Assembly: GCA_019694455.1 (NCBI GenBank)
Contig: JAIBBY010000012.1
Location: 1-64,000, forward strand
Direction of reading: 5' to 3'
DNA: 64,000 nucleotides
Source: Pirellulales bacterium
Lineage (GTDB): Bacteria; Planctomycetota; Planctomycetia; Pirellulales; JAEUIK01
Shown: piece after piece, positions 43,416-51,106 of the stretch
How the letters are laid out: each line of letters starts with the position of its first letter
Numbering within the stretch: the first letter of the stretch is position 1
The notes under the pieces: model-generated
Databases searched by the model: none
What the model was told of the DNA's origin: nothing
The model's input: only the letters and a program-made list of their open reading frames with translations
Translations under genes and position numbers: made by a program

Positions 43416-44504
43416 GGGTAGAAGGAAAAAACGCCAAGGCGCAAGGGAAAGAGGAGAGTAAGAAGAAAGCCCCCTCACCAGCGACCTGCGGCCGCTACCT
43501 CTCCCCCGACTGCGCTTCGCTTCGTGGGGGCGAGGTGAAGAGAAGAAAACCGCAGAGACGCCGAGACGCGGAGGGGCGGTAGTGGTTAGTGTCGAGTGGA
43601 TAGGGGAGGAGGCGGGCTTGATTGGGGCACGCCGATCGGATCAGGTGAGCAGTGGAACAGGTGAGAGGCCCCCCCTCACCAGCGACCTGCGGCCGCTACC
43701 TCTCCCCCTACTTCGCTTCGCTCCGTGGGGGCGAGGTGAAGAGAAGAAAACCGCAGAGACGCCGAGACGCGGAGGGGCGGTAGTGGTTAGTGTCGAGTGG
43801 ATAGGGGAGGAGGCGGGCTTGATTGGGGCACGCCGGTCGGATCAGGCGAGCAGTAGAGCAGGTTAGAAGCCCCCCTCACCAGCGACCTGCGGCCGCTACC
43901 TCTCCCCCTACTTCGCTTCGCTCCGTGGGGGCGAGGTGGGTGAGAAGAAAACCGCAGAGACGCCGAGACGCCGAGACGCGGAGGGGGAGGAGTGGTTAGT
44001 GGCGAGTGGATAGGGGAGGAGACGGGATTGATTGGTGACACGCCGGTCGGATCAGGCGAGCAGTAGAGCAGGTTAGAAGCCCCCCTCACCAGCGACCTGC
44101 GGCCGCTACCTCTCCCCCTACTTCGCTTCGCTCCGTGGGGGCGAGGTGAAGAGAAGAAAACCGCAGAGACGCCGAGACGCGGAGGGGGAGGAGTGGTTAG
44201 TGGCGAGTGGATAGGGGAGGAGACGGGATTGATTGGTGACACGCCGATCGGATCAGGTGAGCAGTGGAGCAGGTTAGAAGCCCCCCTCACCAGCGACCTG
44301 CGGCCGCTACCTCTCCCCCTACTTCGCTTCGCTGCGCGGGGGCGAGGTGGGTGAGAAGAAACAAATCTTCAATTATAGTTCTTTGCTCCCTCTCTCTGCT
44401 CTGCGTCTCCACGTCTCTGCGGTAGACGAACTTTCTTCGGCGGCCACAGCCGCGCCTAAGGTCCCTAGCGTCTGCCCTCGAGTCTCACTTTCTGTTCATC
44501 TCAT
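43416..44504. repeat. Array of five ~200-bp hairpin repeats, no genes
   Basis: Five copies of cccctcaccagcgacctgcg start at 43471, 43672, 43872, 44082 and 44283, giving periods of 201, 200, 210 and 201 bp. Each unit ends in a hairpin, ACCTCtCCCCC...GGGGGcGAGGT, preceded by the palindrome GCGGCCGC. The spacer has the element accgcagagacgccgagacg and a conserved stretch around gtggataggggaggaggcgg. One spacer has a 10-bp insertion. An inverted copy of the cagagacg element lies at about 44395-44425. A 167-codon frame on the minus strand is only repeat-derived. The final ~80 bp before the radical SAM gene show nothing further. Confidence 0.9.
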
Positions 44505-45635
44505 TCAATCAAACAGCGGCAGTTGATCGCCAGTAAGTCGGGCGCGTCGAAACTTTGTTGTGTCAATCGCCGGCGTCAGCTTACCGTCGAGACCATGCTT
44601 CTTGGCGAACACGGCGAATTGTCGGCCAATCCCTTCGGCATAGGCGCCGCCCCCTTTCATGCGCTGCCCCCATTCAGAACGGTAATACTCGCCGCCGCGC
44701 GTGGCCTGCACCAGCGATTCGATCCGCTCCTGCTTTTCCGGATAGTTGCGAACGAGCCAATCGCGAAACACCGGCTCGACCGCCAGTGGCAATCGCAGCA
44801 GCACATAGCCCGCCGAGCGCGCACCGGCCTGGCTCGCCGCCGCCAAGATCGCAGGGGTTTCCAGATCGGTGAGGCCGGGGATGATCGGCGCGACCATCAC
44901 GCGCACCGGCACGCCCGCCGCGGCAAGCTGAGCAATGGCGTCGAGCCGCGCCGCGGGCGAACTGGTTCGCGGTTCCATGGCGCGCGCCAAATTTGCGTCG
45001 AGCGTGGTGACGCTCATGTTGACATGCACCAGGCGCTCGCGGGCCAACTCGGTCAGCAGGTCGAGATCGCGCAGCAGCAGGGCATTTTTGGTGATGATGC
45101 CCACGGCCTGACGCGCTTGAGCGCAAACGGCCAGGCAGCCGCGCGTCAGCTCATACTGCCGCTCGGCCGGCTGATAACAATCGGTGTTGCCGGAGAAGGC
45201 GATCAATTCCCCCTGCCAAGATTTTTTGGCCAGCGCCTCGCGCAACAAATCCGGCGCGCGATGTTTGACCATGATCTTCGATTCGAAGTCGAGCCCCGCG
45301 TCGAAGCCCAGATACTCGTGCGTGGGCCGGGCGTAACAATAGGCGCAGCCATGTTCGCAACCGCGGTACGGATTGACGCTGAACCGAAAGCCGACGTCCG
45401 GGCTGTTGTTCTCGCTGATGATCGACCGGGTTTGATCGGGCAAGAACTGAGTGGCTAACCGCGGCTGGGCGTCGGCGAGCGGGCGCCGGGTTTGGCGGTC
45501 GATTGCAGGCGGTTCGTCCGGTCGATAATCCGCGTCGGCAGCGGGCGCCTGTTCGAGCCGCACCCGTTCGTATCGATTGGGCGGTCGGCTTTGGGCGCCG
45601 CGACCTTTGATATTTTTTTTGGCGCCGTCAGCCAC
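44505..45635 (-). CDS. PA0069-family radical SAM protein
   Basis: The 376-residue protein starts at GTG 45635. An N-terminal basic disordered part (KKNIKGRGAQSRPPNRY) and a segment SENNSPDVGFRFSVNPYRG precede the radical SAM cluster motif CEHGCAYCYAR (CxxxCxxC, about residues 96-103). Further conserved parts are YLGFDAGLDFESKI, FSGNTDCYQPAE, TRGCLAVC, IITKNALLLRDLDLL and MSVTTLDANLARAMEPRT, all typical of the SPL-like PA0069 family. The function is not firmly known; the relationship to spore photoproduct lyase suggests a nucleic-acid-related reaction, but this is inference. It is divergent from the caspase-like gene. Confidence 0.93.
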   Translation of the reverse strand: MADGAKKNIKGRGAQSRPPNRYERVRLEQAPAADADYRPDEPPAIDRQTRRPLADAQPRLATQFLPDQTRSIISENNSPDVGFRFSVNPYRGCEHGCAYCYARPTHEYLGFDAGLDFESKIMVKHRAPDLLREALAKKSWQGELIAFSGNTDCYQPAERQYELTRGCLAVCAQARQAVGIITKNALLLRDLDLLTELARERLVHVNMSVTTLDANLARAMEPRTSSPAARLDAIAQLAAAGVPVRVMVAPIIPGLTDLETPAILAAASQAGARSAGYVLLRLPLAVEPVFRDWLVRNYPEKQERIESLVQATRGGEYYRSEWGQRMKGGGAYAEGIGRQFAVFAKKHGLDGKLTPAIDTTKFRRARLTGDQLPLFD

Positions 45636-45832
45636 GGCGTCACCCGAAGCGTTGCTGTCATTAAAGGGGACCGCGCGTCATGCCTTGCCATTCTACCGCT
45701 TGCGGCCGCCACATTTTGCCTTCGCCGCTGGGGTAAAAGTTTGACCGCCCACCTTCAGGCAGGTAGTTTTCAACTAGCAGCTCGCCCCTCGGTTCGCCCA
45801 TCCCCCCTCTCCCACCCGACATGGAGGCGTTC

Positions 45833-47383
45833 ATGTCTTTCTGGCGTCTGCCTGCTTCGACGGCATTGCCCGTCTCGACGCTCTTGATCTCGCTGGCCTG
45901 CTCGTCCGCGCCGGCGCGCGGGCGTGATGTCTTTTTGACCATTGGCGGCGGCGGCACACCCAGCGGCAATCAGGTGTCGCTGGAGAAGAACGTGCTCTAT
46001 TTTCAGCGCGTGCTGCGGGCGCTCGATCTGGCCGATCTGCGGCACGACATTCTCTTTGCCGATGGCGCCGATCCGGGACGCGACCTGCAATTGATCGACC
46101 CCGACGCGCAGATTCCGCCCGCTAACCGGCTGCTGGCGCAACTGTGCGGACAGGAAGATGGCGTCGACGATCAATACCGCACGCACGAGATTCCCGGTTT
46201 GCGCGGGCCGTCGACCCGCGCGGAAATAGAGCGCTGGTTCGACGAGACGAAGGGCGACCTCGGCGCTGGCGACCGGCTGTTGATTTACTTCACCGGGCAT
46301 GGCGGCAAGGCCAAGAACCAGTCTGAAAACCACATGCATCTGTGGAACGGCGAAAAGCTGACCGCCAAGGAGATGGCGGCGTTGCTCGACAAGCTGGCGC
46401 CGGAAGTGGAGGTGACGCTGGTGATGGTGCAATGCTACTCGGGCGGGTTCGCGAATCTCATCTTTGGCGAGGCCAATCCTGAGAAAGGCGCCACGGCCGC
46501 GCGGCGCTGTGGCTTCTTCGCCACCACACACGACCGCGTGGCCGCCGGCTGCACCGCCGACATCGACGAAGAGAACTATCAAGAGTACAGCAGCTTTTTT
46601 TGGGCGGCGCTAGCGGGCCAAAAGCGATTGGGCGAGGCAACGCCGCGCCCTGACTACGATGGCGACCGCCGCACCTCGTTCGAGGAGGCGCACGCGTACG
46701 CCTTGATTCATAGCGACACAATCGACGTTTCGATTCGCACCTCTGACGCGCTGCTCAAGGCGATTTCAAAGACCAAGGCCGAGGGGCACGACGACTTGCT
46801 CTCTGCCGACGCTCCCAAGGAAAAGTTGCTTTCGGCGGCGACGCCGGCCGATCGCGCCGCGCTCCACGGCCTGCTGGCGGCGCTCGAGCTAGAAGACGGC
46901 TGGACGGCGGAGGTTCGCAAGCTCGCTGATGAGCTCAAGGAAAAGAAAGAGACCAACGACGAAGAAAAAGGGAAGCTGCAGAGCGCCCATCGCAAGATCG
47001 CCGGCGAAGTCCTCAAGGCGCTCAAGCTGAAGTGGCCCGAGATTGGCAATCCGTGGAACGCCCGCGTCACAGAAATATTGACGGCCGATTCGCCCGCGCT
47101 GTTGGCCGCCGCGGAGGCGCACCCGCGCTTTAGCGAGCTAAACCAGTTGCACGAGCGTATCGCGGAAAGGAAACAAGATAGTCTCGATTTGCAGCGGCGC
47201 GCCGCCAAGTGCCAACGCTTCTTGGCCACGGCGGAGCGCGTGGCGCTAGCCGCCAATTTGCCGAAAGTCGCCAAGCCCGAAGAGATCTCTCGCTACCACG
47301 AACTGCTGGCGCTCGAGCGATCGACGCTGGCCGAGCCGCCGCCTCCGCTGCCCAATACGGGCGACACCGCGAGGAGGCGGTGA
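45833..47383 (+). CDS. Secreted caspase-like (clan CD) cysteine peptidase homologue
   Basis: GGAGGC lies seven bases before the ATG at 45833, so I prefer it to the ATG at 45821; the product has 516 residues. A signal peptide (STALPVSTLLISLACSSAPARG) is followed by a caspase-like domain (about residues 30-310). The catalytic histidine is in LIYFTGHGGK (about 155) and the cysteine in LVMVQCYSGGF (about 201), the clan CD arrangement shared by caspases, metacaspases and legumains. The segment TPRPDYDGDRRTSFEEAHAY carries acidic residues that might bind calcium. The remaining ~200 residues are helical and charged (KLADELKEKKETNDEEKGKL), likely coiled coil. No partner or substrate gene is adjacent; activity is unproven. 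Confidence 0.8.
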   Translation: MSFWRLPASTALPVSTLLISLACSSAPARGRDVFLTIGGGGTPSGNQVSLEKNVLYFQRVLRALDLADLRHDILFADGADPGRDLQLIDPDAQIPPANRLLAQLCGQEDGVDDQYRTHEIPGLRGPSTRAEIERWFDETKGDLGAGDRLLIYFTGHGGKAKNQSENHMHLWNGEKLTAKEMAALLDKLAPEVEVTLVMVQCYSGGFANLIFGEANPEKGATAARRCGFFATTHDRVAAGCTADIDEENYQEYSSFFWAALAGQKRLGEATPRPDYDGDRRTSFEEAHAYALIHSDTIDVSIRTSDALLKAISKTKAEGHDDLLSADAPKEKLLSAATPADRAALHGLLAALELEDGWTAEVRKLADELKEKKETNDEEKGKLQSAHRKIAGEVLKALKLKWPEIGNPWNARVTEILTADSPALLAAAEAHPRFSELNQLHERIAERKQDSLDLQRRAAKCQRFLATAERVALAANLPKVAKPEEISRYHELLALERSTLAEPPPPLPNTGDTARRR

Positions 47384-47496
47384 GGACGGTTGGTGATTGG
47401 TCGATGGCAATTGCAGCATTTCGATTCCCGCGCGGCGCGCTGTATAATGGGCCTTCCAAATTTCTATTGCGCCAGGCCCTCGCTTCAATTGCATAG

Positions 47497-48498
47497 ATGT
47501 CAACGCCACCACTTTCGACTGAAGTGCCGGGCTATCGCAGCCGGTTTGGCGGATTTTGGGCGGACCGGCTAGATGCTCCGAGTGTGCTCAATCAAAAGCT
47601 GGAGTCGGGCGTTATCGCTTTAGATCAAGCTGAACTTTTTCAGCAATGGATCGACGAAGGTTTTGTGCTGCTGCCGGCCGCATTATCTCCCGAAACGGTT
47701 GACGAGGTTAACCGTGAGGTCGACAAGGCCTGGCGAGGCGAGTTCTCGAAGCTCTATTGCGAGTACCGTCAGGACAATACCTTCTATCGCCAGCCCATTC
47801 GATCGACCATGCGCGGGATGCGCACCAAGCTGCTCGATTTGTACTCTCAGTCGGCGCCGACGCGCGACGCTTTCTTCGTCAAGCCCTTGTTCGATTTCTT
47901 GTCGGCGCTGTTCGAGCGTCCGCCGATGGTGTTCCAAAGCCTGTACTTCGAGCGCGGATCGGAACAGCGCATGCACCAGGATTCCGCGTTTGTCAGAGTC
48001 GGCTCGCCAATGGATTTTGTCGGCGTGTGGGTCGCTCTTGAAGACATCCAACCCGGTTCGGGCGAATTGGAGTATTACTCAGGCAGCCATAAGCTGCCGG
48101 AATTTATTTGGGACAATCACAGCAAGAACATGCCAATGAGTTATTGGCAAACTCCCGCCCATCATCAGTATCTTGATTCGCTGCACGCGAATTCGCAGGA
48201 GGCCGGATTGCGCCGCGTGCAACACCGCCCGCGCAAGGGTGACATATTGGTTTGGCACGCCGATCTGGCGCATGGCGGCAGTCCGCACACCAACACCGAC
48301 CTGACTCGCAAGAGCTTTGCCGTCCACATTTGCCCGCACGACGCCGCGCCCGAGTACTTTACGACAACCGGTTTTACGGGGCCGCTGGCGCATGCGTCGG
48401 GAGGCAAGTACGCCTACGAGCATCATCACCGGGCGCCAGCAACTTACTGGGACCGTGTCGCTTCGCGGATTCGCCAGTTCGCCACCGCCAAGTCCTGA
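47497..48498 (+). CDS. Phytanoyl-CoA dioxygenase (PhyH)-family Fe(II)/2-oxoglutarate oxygenase
   Basis: The 333-residue protein starts at ATG 47497. The double-stranded beta-helix core has the metal site HxD in RMHQDSAFVRVG and the distal His/Arg in DLAHGGSPHTNTDLTRKSFA. Supporting features are DEGFVLLPAALSPETVDEV at the N-terminus and LEDIQPGSGELEYYSGSH. PhyH-type enzymes hydroxylate small molecules; this one's substrate is unknown. It is followed after 15 bases by a sulfotransferase gene on the same strand, suggesting a two-gene operon that modifies one compound or a glycan. Confidence 0.88.
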   Translation: MSTPPLSTEVPGYRSRFGGFWADRLDAPSVLNQKLESGVIALDQAELFQQWIDEGFVLLPAALSPETVDEVNREVDKAWRGEFSKLYCEYRQDNTFYRQPIRSTMRGMRTKLLDLYSQSAPTRDAFFVKPLFDFLSALFERPPMVFQSLYFERGSEQRMHQDSAFVRVGSPMDFVGVWVALEDIQPGSGELEYYSGSHKLPEFIWDNHSKNMPMSYWQTPAHHQYLDSLHANSQEAGLRRVQHRPRKGDILVWHADLAHGGSPHTNTDLTRKSFAVHICPHDAAPEYFTTTGFTGPLAHASGGKYAYEHHHRAPATYWDRVASRIRQFATAKS

Positions 48499-48513
48499 AA
48501 GTAAAGTCGCCGC

Positions 48514-49452
48514 GTGCCAAACAAGCTACCCAACCTGTTTCTCATCGGCGCGATGAAGAGCGGCACGAGCACCCTTGCGAAGTGCCTTTCGGTCCATCCC
48601 GAGATTTTCATGTCGGAGCCGAAGGAAACCCATTTCTTCGTCGACGAACTAGGCGCCAAGCGGGGTTGGCAGTGGTACCGGGATTTGTTCGCGAACGCCG
48701 GCGACGTGCCGTTTGTCGCGGAGGCGAGCACCACTTACTCCATGCTGCCCCGCTTCGCCGGAGTGCCCGAGCGCATCGCGCGACATTGTCCGCAGGCGCG
48801 CATCATTTACATTGTGCGCGACCCCGTCGTGAGGGCCATTAGCCACTATTGGCATATGGTGCGTTGGCATGGCGAGTCGCGCGCGATGGCCGACGGAATC
48901 CGAGCCAATCCACATTGGCTGGACTACAGCGATTACGCGCGACAACTAACGCCGTACTGGCGATTGTTTGGGCGCGACCGAGTGTACGTCCTCACGCTCG
49001 AAGAGTTTTCGATTCGGCCGATTGAAGAAATGGCGCGATTATTGCGTTGGCTCGGCGTCGATGTTGCGCCGGCGGCCCAGTCCGCGTCGCTGCGCGAAAA
49101 CGAGACACCGGCCGAGGTACGCGTCGCGCGAGCGCCGTTGGCTCGACTGGCGCACGCGCCAATTGTAAGGCAATCGATCCAGTGGGCGCCCTATCGCCTG
49201 CGCAACTATGCCTGGCGGTGGCTATCAAAGCCTGTCGATCATTGGCGCGAGCAGACGCAGTCGGTCATTGAGATGCTACGACCCAACGCGCAACTGCAAG
49301 CGAACGAATTGGCTCGGCAGCTAGGACGCGATTTTCCACAATGGACCACGCTTTGGGGAACTACGGCGCCCAACCTGGCGCCGGGAATCGCCGCCGAGGA
49401 TGCCGCGTCGTTGCCGGCCGCGCCGCTGCGCTTGCCGCAGGCCACCAGTTAG
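48514..49452 (+). CDS. PAPS-dependent sulfotransferase
   Basis: The 312-residue protein starts at GTG 48514 (MPNKLPNLFLIGAMKSG). The 5'-phosphosulfate-binding loop is IGAMKSGTSTLAKCL, the 3'-phosphate-binding segment IYIVRDPVVRAISHYWH, and a conserved SEPKETHFF lies between them. This matches the sulfotransferase family that includes heparan-type and bacterial cell-surface sulfotransferases. No signal peptide or membrane segment is present, so it should act in the cytoplasm. The acceptor is unknown. It is the second gene after the PhyH oxygenase; planctomycetes are known for many sulfatases and sulfated-glycan metabolism, so a glycan acceptor is a reasonable guess. Confidence 0.88.
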   Translation: MPNKLPNLFLIGAMKSGTSTLAKCLSVHPEIFMSEPKETHFFVDELGAKRGWQWYRDLFANAGDVPFVAEASTTYSMLPRFAGVPERIARHCPQARIIYIVRDPVVRAISHYWHMVRWHGESRAMADGIRANPHWLDYSDYARQLTPYWRLFGRDRVYVLTLEEFSIRPIEEMARLLRWLGVDVAPAAQSASLRENETPAEVRVARAPLARLAHAPIVRQSIQWAPYRLRNYAWRWLSKPVDHWREQTQSVIEMLRPNAQLQANELARQLGRDFPQWTTLWGTTAPNLAPGIAAEDAASLPAAPLRLPQATS

Positions 49453-49536
49453 TGGCCTCGCGCGCCCGTGTGTACAATTTGACCGGCTGGCAATTGCACG
49501 CTTTCAGAACCCAAGTGCGCCCGACTCGGAGCTTGC

Positions 49537-51093
49537 GTGAGCAGCGCCCCATCCAACCCGTTGGGTCCACCACCAAACAAGCGTTGGCGGCGCTGGGGGT
49601 TCCGCGCTTTATTGGCAATCGTAGCGCTGGCGCTGATCGCGCCGCGATTGATTGGCGACACTCCGCTGCGCAATTTCTTGCTGGGGGTCGCGCTACGCGA
49701 CGCGCGCGGCACGCTGACGTGTGACAGCGCGTCGCTCGGCTGGTTCAGCCCGATCTCGTTTCGCGGTGTTCAACTGCAAGACGATCGTGGCGAGACGATC
49801 GCCAGCATCGACTCGATTCAAGGCAACACCGCGTTGTGGCGCATCGCGCTATTGCGCGACGACCTGGGACGCTTTGAGTTCCGACACCCGGCGGCGCACA
49901 TCGTCATTGCCGACGATGGCAGCAACTTTTCGCGAGTCTTTCAAAAGAAGGACGATCAGGACAAGGAAGAAGAGACCCCACCGGCCGACAATCCGCTATC
50001 CGCGGTACCGCCTGTTTCGGTGGCGCTGAGCGTGGTCGACGCCGAAGTTTCGCTCGAGCGCGTCGCCGGCCCGATCGCGGCCGCCCATGCGCTGCATGAT
50101 CCCAGTCGCTGGGTCGCGAAAGGCATTCAGCTCACGGCTGGCATCCGCCGCTCGCCGCAAGACCCGGCTGAGTCGATCTTGTTCGTCGAGCCGGGCCGGC
50201 TGATCGATCGCGCGGCAATCAATCGCGATGTGTCGGCCGCCTGGCTCCAGTACATCGCGCCGCTCTTGGCCGGCGCCACCCAGAGCGAAGGTTCGTTTTC
50301 GATCGATCTCGACGAGTGGCGCGTGCCGCTGTCGGCGCCGCGGCAGGCGCGCCTGGGCGGCGCGCTGACCTTGCATCATCTCGATGTGTCGCCAGGGCCG
50401 GTGGGGCAAGCGATCACCGAGTTTCTGCGACTGCCGCCATCGATCGTGGCCAGCGACGACACCACCGTGCGGTTTCACATGAGCGACGAAGTGGTGCGTC
50501 ACGAAGGGATGCGCCTCTTGGTTGGCGGGCTGCCGGTCGTCACGCATGGCGCCGTGGGACTCGATCAAACGCTCGATATTGTCGCCGAGGTCACGCTGCC
50601 GGAGTTCGACAGTCAAGACGCCCCGGTTCGCAATGCCCTCAGTGGCCGTCAACTGGTGATCCCGATCCGCGGCACACTGGCCAAACCAGAAGTCGACGCG
50701 CAATCGCTGGCCAATAGCGGCATCGACCTATTGAACGATGTGCTGGCGAATCTCGGACAGCGGTTGCCAAACACAAGCGCCCCGCCTTCGGGTGAGGAAA
50801 TACCGGTACCCGATCCCAACCATCCCAACGCCGCGGCGGTCGATTGGCAGTCGACGATCAATCAGGCGATACCCTTGGTGCAGGAAGCGCTGCGCCGCCG
50901 GCGGGAGCGGCAACAGCAGGCGGGAGCAGAGTCGGCGACGTCTCCGGAGGCATCGACGCCAGAAAATGCGGCCGTGCCAGATACTACCTCGCCCGAGGCG
51001 CCGCCGGGCCAGCGTCCATTCCGGCGCCGCGTGCGCCGCTTGCTCGATGTGCTAACCGAGCCCGCGCCAGCGGAACAGCCGCCGCCGAAGTGA
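49537..51093 (+). CDS. AsmA-like membrane protein
   Basis: The GTG at 49537 has GGAG five bases upstream. The 518-residue product has one N-terminal membrane helix (about residues 22-38, ALLAIVALALIAPRLIG) and a large extracytoplasmic part. The start of that part, RDARGTLTCDSASLGWFSPI followed by GVQLQDDRGETIASIDSI, and the C-terminal LSGRQLVIPIRGTLAKPEVD resemble AsmA/TamB-related proteins, which influence envelope lipid and protein transport. The C-terminal 90 residues are Pro/Glu-rich with a basic RRRVRR cluster. It follows the sulfotransferase by 84 bp and may share its transcript. Function is inferred from the family alone. Confidence 0.75.
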   Translation: MSSAPSNPLGPPPNKRWRRWGFRALLAIVALALIAPRLIGDTPLRNFLLGVALRDARGTLTCDSASLGWFSPISFRGVQLQDDRGETIASIDSIQGNTALWRIALLRDDLGRFEFRHPAAHIVIADDGSNFSRVFQKKDDQDKEEETPPADNPLSAVPPVSVALSVVDAEVSLERVAGPIAAAHALHDPSRWVAKGIQLTAGIRRSPQDPAESILFVEPGRLIDRAAINRDVSAAWLQYIAPLLAGATQSEGSFSIDLDEWRVPLSAPRQARLGGALTLHHLDVSPGPVGQAITEFLRLPPSIVASDDTTVRFHMSDEVVRHEGMRLLVGGLPVVTHGAVGLDQTLDIVAEVTLPEFDSQDAPVRNALSGRQLVIPIRGTLAKPEVDAQSLANSGIDLLNDVLANLGQRLPNTSAPPSGEEIPVPDPNHPNAAAVDWQSTINQAIPLVQEALRRRRERQQQAGAESATSPEASTPENAAVPDTTSPEAPPGQRPFRRRVRRLLDVLTEPAPAEQPPPK

Positions 51094-51106
51094 TCCGACG
51101 GCGCAG

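Noticed and set aside
43787-44290. 167-codon minus-strand frame with internal repeats
   Set aside because: It is the translation of the 200-bp DNA repeat array; the repeated protein pattern follows the DNA period, not selection on a protein.
43416-44350. CRISPR array
   Set aside because: Units are about 200 bp with conserved spacers; CRISPR repeats are short and spacers differ. No cas genes are present.
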